In this document: in pieces, positions 33,289 to 42,049 of the stretch | Numbering within the stretch: position 1 is the stretch's first letter | Layout of the letters: each line of letters begins with the position of its first letter | Source: an uncultured Prevotellaceae bacterium | GTDB lineage: Bacteria > Bacteroidota > Bacteroidia > Bacteroidales > Bacteroidaceae | Assembly (NCBI GenBank): GCA_946410305.1 | Contig: CAMJZV010000003.1 | Location: 1 to 64,000, forward strand | Length of the DNA stretch: 64,000 nucleotides | Direction: 5' to 3' | Translations under genes and position numbers: made by a program | Notes under the pieces: model-generated | What the model was told of the DNA's origin: nothing | The model's input: only the letters and a program-made list of their open reading frames with translations | The model's database searches: none

Positions 33289-33986
33289 AGAAACTGTTTA
33301 CTCTGCTGATGCTGGCATGCACGATGTCCGTCAGCGCACAAAACATTCAGCTGCACTACGACTTCGGTCGAAACTTCTATTCAGATCAGGAGTCGAGTCG
33401 CCAGAAGATGACCATGACCATTGAACAGTTCAAGGCTGACCAGTGGGGCTCGTGGTTCTATTTCGTAGACCTGGACTTCTCACGCCATTTCGTAGAAGGT
33501 GCCTATACCGAGGTGTCGCGCGAGTTCAACATCAAGAAGGATTCTCCCTTTGCCCTACACGTGGAGTACGACGGTGGCCTGACACGCACCTACGCCTACC
33601 AGCAGGCTGGTCTGCTGGGTGCCGCCTACAACGGCCACAGCGCAGACTTCTCGAAGACGTGGTCTGTGCAGCTGCTCTACAAGCAGTACTTCAGCAACGA
33701 GGATATCCACTCGTATGCCAGCGCCCAGCTGACAGGCGTGTGGGGACTGAACTTCCTGAACAACAAGCTGCGCTTCTCTGGATTCATCGACTTCTGGCGT
33801 GCAGAAAACGCTCAGAATGGTCACGGCATGCTGGTCATGCTGACCGAGCCTCAGCTGTGGTATAACGTCACGGAGCACTTCTCAGTAGGTACGGAGATAG
33901 AGGTTAGCAATAACTTTATTTCTAACTTCTATGACGGAAAGACATTCTTCGTCAATCCTACACTTGCTGTGAAGTGGAACCTCTAA
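33285..33986 (+). CDS. DUF5020 family outer-membrane protein
   Basis: 233 aa. Signal peptide MKKLFTLLMLACTMSVSAQ. The mature part alternates like a small beta-barrel (IQLHYDFGRNFY, WFYFVDLDFSRH, GLNFLNNKLRFSGFIDFWRA, VNPTLAVKWNL) and fits the Tsx-like, nucleoside-channel-related DUF5020 group. With SurE (nucleotidase) and SemiSWEET in the same operon, a role in nucleoside or sugar uptake is plausible. Four-base overlap with lpxB. Confidence 0.83.
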   Translation: MKKLFTLLMLACTMSVSAQNIQLHYDFGRNFYSDQESSRQKMTMTIEQFKADQWGSWFYFVDLDFSRHFVEGAYTEVSREFNIKKDSPFALHVEYDGGLTRTYAYQQAGLLGAAYNGHSADFSKTWSVQLLYKQYFSNEDIHSYASAQLTGVWGLNFLNNKLRFSGFIDFWRAENAQNGHGMLVMLTEPQLWYNVTEHFSVGTEIEVSNNFISNFYDGKTFFVNPTLAVKWNL

Positions 33987-34048
33987 GATGAAAGATGAAA
34001 GATGAAAATGAAAGATGAAAGATGAAAAATGAAAAATGAAAAATTAAA
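33987..34048 (+). repeat. GATGAAA heptamer array, left copy
   Basis: GATGAAA-type units fill the gap between the DUF5020 and DUF4886 stops. Bases 34004-34027 are a perfect 24-bp inverted copy of 34887-34910. Confidence 0.88.
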
Positions 34049-34051
34049 AGT

Positions 34052-34879
34052 CTAATAAATCATATAGCGGCCGCTCTGTTGCATGAAAACTGCTTCGTGA
34101 GCGGCTTCTTGACAGATGGTAGCCTCTTCGGCACTGATTGTTGCCGGAAAATAGCGGTTACCATCTATTATTCTGCCCGTCAGTACCTCGCACCAGGTGC
34201 AGGCTGCCGTATAGCGGCCAAGGGTGTACGACAGGTGGAAACCGTCGCGGTTGAGCACGTCGCCCAGACGGTAGCGAGCCAGTTGGATGGCGATGCCGCT
34301 GGGAATGATGCGCGTGAAGCCTCCTACGCCTGGCAGCACATTCAGCATGGTAGAGACAATGGCGCTGTACATCTCGCGCTGGTCGTAGTGGTAGGCAGAA
34401 AAGTTCTCCTTGGTGAAGTTCTCTGCATAGGCCCACGTCATGTGCCACATGAACTGCACATGAAGATTGGTCGTATAACTGAGAATGAGGCGTTTCAGTT
34501 GGGCGAGATTGGTGAAACTGCTGGCAACGCCCGACAGTTGGCTGACCTGCTGCAGGGTGATGATGTCCCACTGCTCGTCGCGGATGATGGACTGAAGGCT
34601 GGCCTTGCGGCGTACGGCCTTCACACCACCTACCACCTTGCGGTAGATGTAGGCGGGTTTGTTGTTGAGCAGGTTGTCATAGTGGGTGTCGATAGAGCAG
34701 CCGCCGATGTAGGCGTTGCCGATAATCAGCGAGTCGCCCTGTGCAGCAGCGAGCTCATAGAGATACTGCTCTACGGCATCCTGAGAGAAGCTGTTGCCAA
34801 CAGCTAATACCTTGATAACCTTTGCCTGACAGAGCAAAGGCAGCAAGGCTATCACAAATAGTAATCTAAGTCTTTTCAT
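34052..34879 (-). CDS. DUF4886 family SGNH-like secreted protein
   Basis: 275 aa. Signal peptide MKRLRLLFVIALLPLLCQAK. SGNH-type block I VLAVGNSFSQDAV with candidate nucleophile S30; block V-like RDGFHLSYTLGRY with Asp and His. Probably a periplasmic or surface esterase/deacetylase; substrate unknown. In the Bacteroidetes, DUF4886 proteins often occur with carbohydrate-active genes, and here a GH5 gene lies two genes upstream. The gene is bracketed by 24-bp inverted arrays. Confidence 0.82.
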   Translation of the reverse strand: MKRLRLLFVIALLPLLCQAKVIKVLAVGNSFSQDAVEQYLYELAAAQGDSLIIGNAYIGGCSIDTHYDNLLNNKPAYIYRKVVGGVKAVRRKASLQSIIRDEQWDIITLQQVSQLSGVASSFTNLAQLKRLILSYTTNLHVQFMWHMTWAYAENFTKENFSAYHYDQREMYSAIVSTMLNVLPGVGGFTRIIPSGIAIQLARYRLGDVLNRDGFHLSYTLGRYTAACTWCEVLTGRIIDGNRYFPATISAEEATICQEAAHEAVFMQQSGRYMIY

Positions 34880-34880
34880 T

Positions 34881-34912
34881 TTAATCTTTCATCTTTCATC
34901 TTTCATTTTCCT
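34881..34912 (-). repeat. GATGAAA heptamer array, right copy
   Basis: Minus strand carries GATGAAA units between the DUF4886 start and the sigma gene. The sigma stop codon lies inside it, so the last five sigma residues (MKDER) are repeat-encoded. Confidence 0.85.
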
Positions 34913-35452
34913 CGCTTCTTTTCTTAGCTTTCGCAATGCCAGATTGCGCACCTGGCGCACACGCTCGCGCTTCAGACCCAGCGTCTCTGCTATCTCGGCC
35001 ATGGTCTGACGCTCGTAGCCATTGCCGTAGTAGAGGTTGATGATGCGCTGTTCGCGCTCGTTGAGCACATGCAGGCACTGCAGCAGGTCGTCGTTGATGG
35101 TGGTATCCTCGACATTGGCGTCGGCCTTCATGGCATTCTTGTCTTCCAGCACGTTGAGTAGCGTGAAGTTGTTTCGGCTGCCAACGGGAATCGACTCGTC
35201 CGTAGAACGGGTGTCGATGTCTGTCGTCAGTCGGCCGATGGCCTTCTCGATGGCACGACGAATGTAGGGAGCTGCGAAGGTGACAAAAGGTTTGCCCTTG
35301 GAGGCGTCATACTTCTCGGCAGCTTTCATCATGCCGATGGCGCCCTCGCTGATGAGGTCGTCGGTAGACAGGATGTCGCTATTATACTGTCGGGCCAGCG
35401 TAATCACATAGCCCATATTGGCTGTTACCAGTTTGTCTTGTTCTTTCGTCAT
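34889..35452 (-). CDS. Short sigma-70 family RNA polymerase sigma factor
   Basis: 187 aa. Region 2 (NMGYVITLARQYNSDILSTDDLISEGAIGMMKAAEKYD and FVTFAAPYIRRAIEKAIG) and region 4 (LNEREQRIINLYYG, MAEIAETLGLKRERVRQVRNLALRKLR) are present; region 1 is missing and region 3 much reduced. This is closer to RpoD-like/group 3 than to ECF factors. No anti-sigma gene is adjacent. Its ATG overlaps the GH5 stop by 4 bases, so it is translated with a housekeeping-envelope operon. Confidence 0.9.
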   Translation of the reverse strand: MTKEQDKLVTANMGYVITLARQYNSDILSTDDLISEGAIGMMKAAEKYDASKGKPFVTFAAPYIRRAIEKAIGRLTTDIDTRSTDESIPVGSRNNFTLLNVLEDKNAMKADANVEDTTINDDLLQCLHVLNEREQRIINLYYGNGYERQTMAEIAETLGLKRERVRQVRNLALRKLRKEARKMKDER

Positions 35453-36402
35453 TTGTTGTATTTCTTTAGCAGTTCTTTTACCAGTTTCCCGGATACTTTA
35501 ATGACATCGTCAGGCCAGGGACCAGTAGCCGTCGCACGCGGCAGTAGCATGGAGCTCGACTCGTTCTTGTCGCTCAACGACCAGCAAAGCCAACTGATTC
35601 CCAGTCGTTCGCACATCTGAACCCACTTCTCTTCGGACTCGGCGTCTATCTTGCCGTCGCCAGAAGCTTCGGTGACACCGCTCTCTGAGATGAATACAGG
35701 GATGCCCTTCTTCACAGCAGCCTCCGTGCGCTCACGCAGGTAGTCGCCGTGGGTGGCAGCATAGAAGTGGACGGTGTACATGATGTTCGAGAAACCATGC
35801 AGCGGACTGTTGGCGACGAGGTGGATGTCCTGATCCCAGTGGGGACAGCCCACCAGCACGACGTTGTCGGGGTCGTACTTGCGGATTTCGCCAATAACCT
35901 CGGCAGCATATTTCTTCAGGTCGGTCCACGTGTCTTCTACGGGTTCGTTATAGATCTCGTAGATGATGTGTGGATACTTGCCGTATTTCTGTGCCATCTT
36001 GCCGAAGAACTCCTTGGCCTCCTGCGTCTTGGTTATGTGCGAGTGCCAGTCGATGATGATATATACATTATTCTTAATAGCAGCCTCGATGACGGGTGTC
36101 ATGCACTGCATAGCGAAGGTGGGGTTCTCCAGATAGTTGTCTTCTATCATGATGCCCATGGCGGCACGAATCACTGAGCAGTGCCAGTCTTGCTTCAGCG
36201 TCTGTACGGCTTTCTTGTTGTAGAAACGAGGCCACAGGTTGTGCCAACCCAGGCTGACGCCACGCAGAATGACGGGGTTGCCCTGCTGGTCGCATAGCTG
36301 TGCTCCCTTTACTTGCAGTTGTCCGTACTGCTTGACAGGGTCGATGGCGTGTGCATAGCAGACACATGCGCAGAACAGGATGATAGTCAACAGCTTTTTC
36401 AT
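35449..36402 (-). CDS. Glycoside hydrolase family 5 endoglucanase
   Basis: 317 aa. Signal peptide MKKLLTIILFCACVCYAHA. GH5_2-type cellulase: ILRGVSLGWHNLWPRF, IIIDWHSH, acid/base E153 in IYEIYNEP, MYTVHFYAATHG, nucleophile E240 in VFISESG, WLCWSLSDKNESSS. Single catalytic module with no carbohydrate-binding module. Cleaves beta-1,4-glucan chains outside the inner membrane. Six bases after cdsA. Confidence 0.93.
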   Translation of the reverse strand: MKKLLTIILFCACVCYAHAIDPVKQYGQLQVKGAQLCDQQGNPVILRGVSLGWHNLWPRFYNKKAVQTLKQDWHCSVIRAAMGIMIEDNYLENPTFAMQCMTPVIEAAIKNNVYIIIDWHSHITKTQEAKEFFGKMAQKYGKYPHIIYEIYNEPVEDTWTDLKKYAAEVIGEIRKYDPDNVVLVGCPHWDQDIHLVANSPLHGFSNIMYTVHFYAATHGDYLRERTEAAVKKGIPVFISESGVTEASGDGKIDAESEEKWVQMCERLGISWLCWSLSDKNESSSMLLPRATATGPWPDDVIKVSGKLVKELLKKYNK

Positions 36403-36408
36403 ATCTTC

Positions 36409-37260
36409 TTAGAACATAGATAAGGTATACAGATAGACCACTGCGGCAGGGATGGCCAGCAACGACGAGTCGAAGCGGTCGAGCATGCCACCGTGACCAG
36501 GCAGGATGTTGCCAGAGTCCTTGACACCCAGGGTGCGCTTGAAGAGACTCTCTACGAGGTCACCCCACGTGCCGAAGACGACAACCACCAGACCTAAGCC
36601 CAGCCAAGCAGGCATGGAGAGCATCTGCTCCTGGTCGAGGAAATAGCTGATGGCATAGGCGGCAGCCAGCACGAAGACGGCACCACCCACGGAACCCTCC
36701 CACGACTTCCCTGGGGAGATGCGGGGGAACAGCTTATGGCGTCCGATGAGTGAGCCCACACAGTAGGCTCCTGAGTCGTTGACCCACAGGAATACGAAGA
36801 TGCTCAAGGGCAGCAGCGTGTTAAAGGCTACAAAGCCCTCGCTGGTGGCGTTGAACGCCAGCACGTTGATGAGCGAGAAGGGTAGGGCGATATACATCTG
36901 TGCCAGCATGGTGTAGGCCCAGTCCTGGATGGGGTCTTTCTGCTTGAGGTAGAGCTCGGCAACCAGCAGGTAAATGATGGTTACCAGATAGGGGATGAAC
37001 ACCACACTCTTGGCAATGCCTGCATACATGTCGCTGCAGTAGTAGGTCATGGCGTAGAAGAAGTAGACAGCAGCAACAGTCGAGATGAAGCGGTTGACGG
37101 TGACGCCGTCGCGCTCATTGACCAGTCCTGTAAACTCCCATACCGTCAGTCCTGTAATGATGCTGAACAGCAGCACCATAGCCTCAGGGCGAAGGAAGCA
37201 GCTGACGATGGCTGCCACGAAGATAATGCCTGTAATGGTACGTACAATAAAGTTTTTCAT
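36409..37260 (-). CDS. cdsA: Phosphatidate cytidylyltransferase
   Basis: 283 aa, with eight or so membrane helices. C-terminal signature GVKDSGNILPGHGGMLDRFDSSLLAIPA is the CDP-diglyceride synthetase motif. Makes CDP-diacylglycerol for phospholipid synthesis. Lies 11 bases after ftsH. Confidence 0.96.
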   Translation of the reverse strand: MKNFIVRTITGIIFVAAIVSCFLRPEAMVLLFSIITGLTVWEFTGLVNERDGVTVNRFISTVAAVYFFYAMTYYCSDMYAGIAKSVVFIPYLVTIIYLLVAELYLKQKDPIQDWAYTMLAQMYIALPFSLINVLAFNATSEGFVAFNTLLPLSIFVFLWVNDSGAYCVGSLIGRHKLFPRISPGKSWEGSVGGAVFVLAAAYAISYFLDQEQMLSMPAWLGLGLVVVVFGTWGDLVESLFKRTLGVKDSGNILPGHGGMLDRFDSSLLAIPAAVVYLYTLSMF

Positions 37261-37271
37261 ATAGATGTTAG

Positions 37272-39332
37272 TTACTTGGTTTCTTCTGGTGTCTCTGGAC
37301 TTTCAGGCTTTTCCTGGCTATCAGGATTCTCCTGGCTCTCTGGCTTCTCAGGTAGCAGTCCGAGCTCCTTGGCACGTTCCTCAGCCATGCGCTCAGCGTC
37401 AGCACGCATCTGGGCCTCCAGGAGTTCCTCGGAACGGCTGGTCCAAGGACGCTTGCCGAAGATTTTCTCGACATCGTCAGCAAAGATAACCTCACGCTCT
37501 ACCAGCAGCTGAGCCAGCTGGGCATGACCTTCCTTGTGCTCCGTCAGTATCTGTTTGGCACGCTCGTACTGCTCGTTGACCATCTTCAGCACCTCGTCGT
37601 CCATAATCTTGGCGGTAGTCTCAGAATAAGGACGCTGGAACTGGTATTCCTGGTTGTTATAGTAGCACAGGTTGGGAAGCTTCTCGCTCATACCAGCAAA
37701 GGCTACCATACCGTAAGCCTGCTTGGTGGTACGTTCCAGGTCGTTCATAGCACCCGTAGAGATGCTGCCAATGAATAGCTCCTCAGCGGCACGTCCACCC
37801 AACAGTGAACACATCTCGTCGAGCATGGCCTCCTTGGTCTGCAGCACACGTTCCTCAGGGAGATACCACGCGGCTCCCAAGGCACGTCCACGAGGTACGA
37901 TGCTCACCTTGACCAATGGGTTGGCAAACTCCGTGAACCATGAGATAGTGGCGTGACCAGCCTCGTGGATAGCAATGGACTTCTTCTCGGCTTCCGTCAT
38001 CACCTTGGTCTTCTTCTCCAGACCACCGATGATGCGGTCTACGGCATCGAGGAAGTCCTGCTTGCCTACTGCCTCACGATTGTGACGGGCAGCTATGAGG
38101 GCAGCCTCGTTACAAACGTTGGCGATATCGGCACCAGAGAATCCTGGCGTCTGACGGGCGAGGAAGTCGATGTCTACCGTGTTGTCGAGCTTCAGAGGTT
38201 TCAGGTGTACGTTGAAGACCTCCTTACGCTCGTTGAGGTCAGGCAGGTCGACATGTATCTGACGATCGAAACGACCAGCACGCAACAGGGCTGAGTCGAG
38301 CATATCGGCACGGTTGGTGGCTGCCAGCGTGATGATACCGCTATTGGTGCCAAAGCCGTCCATCTCAGTGAGCAGGGCATTCAGCGTATTCTCGCGCTCG
38401 TCGTTGCCACCCATGGCTGGGTTCTTGGAACGGGCACGTCCTACGGCATCAATCTCGTCAATGAAGATGATACAAGGTGCTTTGCTCTTAGCTTTTTCAA
38501 ATAGGTCGCGCACGCGTGAGGCGCCCACACCCACGAACATCTCTACAAAGTCGGAACCAGACATCGAGAAGAAGGGTACGCCAGCCTCGCCAGCGACAGC
38601 CTTCGCCAACAGCGTCTTACCTGTTCCTGGGGGACCTACCAACAGGGCACCCTTGGGAATCTTACCTCCCAGGTCGGTATATTTTTGCGGATTCTTCAGG
38701 AAGTCTACAATCTCCTGCATCTCCTGCTTGGCACCAGCCTGTCCGGCTACGTCCTTGAAGGTGATGCCCAGTTCGCCACCCTTCTCATACATCTGGGCTT
38801 TTGACTTGCCTACGTTGAAGATGCCGGAACCACCCATTGGGGAACCGCCACCCATGCGACGCATGAGGAACATCCATACCAGGATGATACCTCCAAAGAA
38901 GAGGATATTCATAAACAGCGACGAGAAGAAGTCGTTGTCCTTGCTATTGTCATACGAGAACTTTCCTGTGAACTTCTTTTCCTCGCGGGCATTGTTGATG
39001 AACTGTTCTACCTGGTCGACACTGCCAATGGCTACCGACACGGCAGGGTTCTTGCCCGTCTGCTCTACGCCCTGATGGAATACGTCGCGGATATGTTCTG
39101 GCTTGACGTACATCTCCAGCGTGTTCTGGTATTTGTTGACGACAATCTCCTTGGCATAGCCCTTGTCGACCATCACTTTAAAATCTGAGTACGATACCTG
39201 TGTGCTGATGCTCGACTTCTCCTGTCCTTGGGTGAAGTAGAGCACGATGAGCGACAGGATGACGATGCCGTAGATCCAGTTCATATTGAACCGAGGCATC
39301 TGTTGCTGTGGTTTCTTATTCTGTGGTTCCAT
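37272..39332 (-). CDS. ftsH: ATP-dependent zinc metalloprotease FtsH
   Basis: 686 aa. Two membrane helices (about 20-34 and 139-157) around a periplasmic domain; Walker A GPPGTGKT 233-240, Walker B IIFIDEID 288-295, zinc site HEAGH 456-460. Degrades membrane and short-lived proteins, including regulators of LPS synthesis in other bacteria. The C-terminus carries an acidic tail of repeated [11 protein letters not shown]-type units of about 15 bp each. ATG overlaps the rsfS stop by one base. Confidence 0.97.
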   Translation of the reverse strand: MEPQNKKPQQQMPRFNMNWIYGIVILSLIVLYFTQGQEKSSISTQVSYSDFKVMVDKGYAKEIVVNKYQNTLEMYVKPEHIRDVFHQGVEQTGKNPAVSVAIGSVDQVEQFINNAREEKKFTGKFSYDNSKDNDFFSSLFMNILFFGGIILVWMFLMRRMGGGSPMGGSGIFNVGKSKAQMYEKGGELGITFKDVAGQAGAKQEMQEIVDFLKNPQKYTDLGGKIPKGALLVGPPGTGKTLLAKAVAGEAGVPFFSMSGSDFVEMFVGVGASRVRDLFEKAKSKAPCIIFIDEIDAVGRARSKNPAMGGNDERENTLNALLTEMDGFGTNSGIITLAATNRADMLDSALLRAGRFDRQIHVDLPDLNERKEVFNVHLKPLKLDNTVDIDFLARQTPGFSGADIANVCNEAALIAARHNREAVGKQDFLDAVDRIIGGLEKKTKVMTEAEKKSIAIHEAGHATISWFTEFANPLVKVSIVPRGRALGAAWYLPEERVLQTKEAMLDEMCSLLGGRAAEELFIGSISTGAMNDLERTTKQAYGMVAFAGMSEKLPNLCYYNNQEYQFQRPYSETTAKIMDDEVLKMVNEQYERAKQILTEHKEGHAQLAQLLVEREVIFADDVEKIFGKRPWTSRSEELLEAQMRADAERMAEERAKELGLLPEKPESQENPDSQEKPESPETPEETK

Positions 39333-39691
39333 TAGTCAATATCTTCAATATGTGTCAGACCAGCATCGTCCCAGAGATGCTCTAAGTCATAGTATGCGCG
39401 CGTTTCGGGGACAAAGATGTGAACCATCACGTCGCCGTAGTCCATCGCTACCCACTGGGCATTCTCTAATCCTGCTACCATCGAAGGCTTCTCACCTAAC
39501 TCCTTGCGAGCCATCTCGCCAACAGATTCCGTGATAGCCTCCACCTGTGAGGGGGAGTTGCCTTGGCAAATGACAAAATACCTGCATATCGCTCCGTCGA
39601 TGCCTGTCAGGTTGGCGGTGACAATGCTCTGACCTTTCTTCTCTTGTATTCCTTTTACAATTGTTTCTACTAGTTGTGTTGTTTGTTCCAT
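39332..39691 (-). CDS. rsfS: Ribosome silencing factor RsfS
   Basis: 119 aa. RsfS/Iojap domain: VNANLTGIDGAICRYFVICQG-like core, GENAQWVAMDYGDVMVHIF, YYDLEHLWDDA. Binds L14 and blocks subunit joining when starved. First gene of the operon rsfS-ftsH-cdsA-GH5-sigma-DUF4886; promoter just upstream. Confidence 0.95.
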   Translation of the reverse strand: MEQTTQLVETIVKGIQEKKGQSIVTANLTGIDGAICRYFVICQGNSPSQVEAITESVGEMARKELGEKPSMVAGLENAQWVAMDYGDVMVHIFVPETRAYYDLEHLWDDAGLTHIEDID

Positions 39692-39713
39692 TAAATAATG
39701 ATTTATTGAAGGG

Positions 39714-39744
39714 CAAAGTTACTAAATAACCAGCTCAACACAAA
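39714..39744 (-). promoter_or_regulatory. Promoter of the rsfS-ftsH-cdsA operon
   Basis: Minus strand: TTTG (39741-39744), 19-bp spacer, TAACTTTG (39714-39721). About 22 bases before the ATG. Confidence 0.82.
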
Positions 39745-39802
39745 GAAAAAGACAGGGAAAAAGATTTTTTTTGCGTTTTTTATTAAAAAAGTGCCATTTT
39801 TT

Positions 39803-39833
39803 TTTGTTGGTTCAGAAAAAAGCATTACCTTTG
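39803..39833 (+). promoter_or_regulatory. Promoter of tRNA-Gln
   Basis: TTTG at 39803-39806, 19-bp spacer, TACCTTTG at 39826-39833, then CA; about 39 bases before the mature tRNA. Confidence 0.85.
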
Positions 39834-39872
39834 CACCCGCAATCGAGAAAACGGTTTCTTGATGCAAGGAAT

Positions 39873-39946
39873 TGGGGTATGGTGTAATGGTAACACTGCA
39901 GATTCTGGTCCTGCCTTTCCTGGTTCGAGTCCGGGTACCCCAACCA
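39873..39946 (+). tRNA. tRNA-Gln (anticodon CUG)
   Basis: 74 bases with encoded CCA. Acceptor TGGGGTA pairs with TACCCCA; D stem GTGT/ACAC; anticodon loop TTCTGGT gives CTG; T arm CTGG-TTCGAGT-CCGG. The anticodon stem's last pair (31-39) is A-C rather than A-U. Own promoter and terminator. Confidence 0.95.
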
Positions 39947-39950
39947 CTTA

Positions 39951-39992
39951 TCCGCTAAGTCACTGAAATCAGTACTTAGCGGAATTTTTTTT
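39951..39992 (+). terminator. Terminator of tRNA-Gln
   Basis: TCCGCTAAGT (39951-39960) pairs with ACTTAGCGGA (39974-39983), with an inner ACTG/CAGT extension and one bulged C, then A and eight T. The cyclophilin gene ends just beyond on the other strand. Confidence 0.9.
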
Positions 39993-39995
39993 GTT

Positions 39996-40730
39996 TTATC
40001 GTTTCTTACGAGAAACTGGGGCTTTGGACTTCTTGGGTTGCTCCTTGGGGGCAAAAGGGTTGACGAGAATGGTGGCGCGGAGGATGCGTACATCAGTCAG
40101 TGGGCGATGGTTCTTGTCTGTTGCCATCTGCTGAATCTTATCAACGACATCGAGGCCCTGCAGTACTTCGCCAAAGACGGTGTACTGGCCATCGAGGTGG
40201 GGCGTGCCGCCCGTGGTCTTGTAGACGTCAATCATCTCGGGAGTAAGTTGTACGCGGCCGTGGGTGAGGGTGTCGAGACGGTGCTGTACGCGACTGATAC
40301 CCGCGTTGTTCATCTGGCGTCCCCAGACAATATAGAACTGGCAGGCGCTGGAGCGCATATCGGGGTTGACCTCGTCGGGTTCTCTCGCGGCGGCGACGAC
40401 GCCACGACGGTGGAAAATCTGAGGCAGACGGAACTCAGGTTCGGTGGTGTAGTCGAGGTCGCCAGTACCTAGCAGCTGACCTGGCTGGGCGTGCTTGCTG
40501 TTGAGGTCGCCACCCTGAATCATGAAGTCCTTGACGACACGGTGGAAGAGTAGGGAGTCGTAGACGTGCAACTTGACAAGTTTCAGGAAGTTGTCACGGT
40601 GTAGTGGGGTCTCGTTGTACAGGGCGATGTGGATGTTGCCCTCGGTGGTTTCGAGCAACACTTCTGCCCGTTCTTGTGCCAGGAGGGACAGGGGGCAGAG
40701 CATGAGCAATAATACTATTTTCTGTTTCAT
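39996..40730 (-). CDS. Periplasmic cyclophilin-type peptidyl-prolyl isomerase
   Basis: 244 aa from [19 protein letters not shown], a signal peptide. Cyclophilin core: [67 protein letters not shown]. About 50 extra residues between FYIVWG and the YTVFGEV block, plus a basic C-terminal tail. Isomerises X-Pro bonds in exported proteins. The start coincides with a promoter box only 5 bases upstream, implying a leaderless transcript; the longer frame to 40775 runs through the promoter. Confidence 0.9.
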   Translation of the reverse strand: MKQKIVLLLMLCPLSLLAQERAEVLLETTEGNIHIALYNETPLHRDNFLKLVKLHVYDSLLFHRVVKDFMIQGGDLNSKHAQPGQLLGTGDLDYTTEPEFRLPQIFHRRGVVAAAREPDEVNPDMRSSACQFYIVWGRQMNNAGISRVQHRLDTLTHGRVQLTPEMIDVYKTTGGTPHLDGQYTVFGEVLQGLDVVDKIQQMATDKNHRPLTDVRILRATILVNPFAPKEQPKKSKAPVSRKKR

Positions 40731-40734
40731 GCTG

Positions 40735-40742
40735 CAAAGATA
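40735..40742 (-). promoter_or_regulatory. -7 box directly before the cyclophilin start codon
   Basis: Minus strand TATCTTTG then CAGC-ATG. The transcription start should fall at or next to the ATG at 40730. Confidence 0.75.
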
Positions 40743-40762
40743 AGATATTTTTTTTATTTTCA

Positions 40763-40794
40763 TTTGGTTTTTCATTTGATTTGCACTACCTTTG
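40763..40794 (+). promoter_or_regulatory. Promoter of trpS
   Basis: TTTG at 40763-40766, 20-bp spacer, TACCTTTG at 40787-40794, then CA; leader about 24 bases. Confidence 0.85.
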
Positions 40795-40823
40795 CACGCA
40801 AATTAGAAAAAAGTACAGAGATA

Positions 40824-41912
40824 ATGGGAAAGATAATACTTACAGGCGACCGTCCTACAGGTAAGCTGCACCTGGGACATTATATCGGTTCGCTGCGCCG
40901 TCGTGTAGAACTGCAGAACGCTGGCGACTATGAGAAGATGTTTGTTTTTATGGCCGATGTACAGGCTCTGACAGACAATGCTGACAACCCTGAGAAGATT
41001 CGCCAGAACATCATTGAGGTGGCATTGGACTATCTTGCAGCAGGACTTGATCCAGAGAAGTGTACATTGTTCATACAGAGCCAGATAACAGAGCTGGCAG
41101 AGTTGACGACATACCTGATGAACCTGGTATCTGTGAGCCGCGTACAGCGCAACCCAACGGTGAAGACGGAGGTGAAGATGCGTGGCTTCGAGGGTGAGAG
41201 CATCCCTCTGGGATTCTTCTGCTATCCTGTAAGCCAGGCTGCCGACATCACACTGTTCAAGGCTACCACGGTGCCTGCAGGTGAGGACCAGGAGCCTATG
41301 TTGGAGGTTACCCGCGAGCTGGCACGTCGCTTTAATCAGATATACGCCCCTGTGTTGGTGGAGCCTAACATCCTGTTGCCTGAGAACCTGACGGCACGTC
41401 GCCTGCCAGGAACGGACGGTAAGGAGAAGATGTCGAAGTCGCTGGGTAACTGTATCTACTTGTCGGACGATGCTGACACCGTATGGCAGAAGGTGCGCTC
41501 GATGTACACTGACCCTGAGCACATCAACCTGAACGACCCTGGACATGTGGAGGGCAACGCCGTATTCACCTATCTGGATGCGTTCTCAAAGCCTGAACAC
41601 TTTGCACAGTACTGGCCTGAGTACCAGAACCTGGACGAGCTGAAGGATCACTACCGTCGCGGCGGACTGGGTGATATGAAGTGTAAGAAATTCCTGAACC
41701 AGATACTCAACGAGTTCCTGGAGCCTATGCGCCAGCGCCGTCATGAGTTTGAGCAGGATATCCCCGAAATCTACAACATCCTGAAGAAAGGTACGGAGAA
41801 GGCCCGCGAGACGGCTGCCCAGACGATGGACGAGGTGCGCAAGGCCATGCAGATAAACTACTTTGACGATGCAGAGCTTATCCGCTCACAGGCAGAGAAA
41901 TATAAGAAGTGA
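40824..41912 (+). CDS. trpS: Tryptophanyl-tRNA synthetase
   Basis: 362 aa from [20 protein letters not shown]. Class I synthetase with HLGHYIGS (HIGH) and EKMSKSLGN (KMSKS). Slightly longer than E. coli TrpS (334) in the region after KMSKS. The frame back to 40764 covers the promoter and is not used. Followed by four GTGAxxx heptamers and a terminator. Confidence 0.96.
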   Translation: MGKIILTGDRPTGKLHLGHYIGSLRRRVELQNAGDYEKMFVFMADVQALTDNADNPEKIRQNIIEVALDYLAAGLDPEKCTLFIQSQITELAELTTYLMNLVSVSRVQRNPTVKTEVKMRGFEGESIPLGFFCYPVSQAADITLFKATTVPAGEDQEPMLEVTRELARRFNQIYAPVLVEPNILLPENLTARRLPGTDGKEKMSKSLGNCIYLSDDADTVWQKVRSMYTDPEHINLNDPGHVEGNAVFTYLDAFSKPEHFAQYWPEYQNLDELKDHYRRGGLGDMKCKKFLNQILNEFLEPMRQRRHEFEQDIPEIYNILKKGTEKARETAAQTMDEVRKAMQINYFDDAELIRSQAEKYKK

Positions 41913-41936
41913 GTGGTGAGTGGTGAATCGTGACAG
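41909..41936 (+). repeat. GTGAxxx heptamer array after trpS
   Basis: GTGAGTG, GTGAGTG, GTGAATC, GTGACAG, starting within the trpS stop codon. Confidence 0.8.
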
Positions 41937-41946
41937 GAGAGAAATA

Positions 41947-41979
41947 AGCGGCGAATGAAATAATTTCGTCGCTTTTTTT
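41947..41979 (+). terminator. Terminator of trpS
   Basis: AGCGGCGAA (41947-41955) pairs with TTCGTCGCT (41965-41973) with one G-U pair, followed by a seven-T run. Confidence 0.85.
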
Positions 41980-42008
41980 GTTTATTATAAAAAATGTTTG
42001 TATCTTTG
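41977..42008 (+). promoter_or_regulatory. Promoter of the CsgG lipoprotein operon
   Basis: TTTG at 41977-41980, 20-bp spacer, TATCTTTG at 42001-42008. The -33 box overlaps the T-run of the trpS terminator. Confidence 0.82.
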
Positions 42009-42049
42009 CCGTGATATATCAGCTAAAAACGAACTAAAGATTGTCAATT

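Noticed and set aside
37276..37345. Repeat insertion in the FtsH tail
   Set aside because: Acidic low-complexity C-termini are common in FtsH; the repeat is about 15 bp and keeps codons, so ordinary coding expansion is enough.
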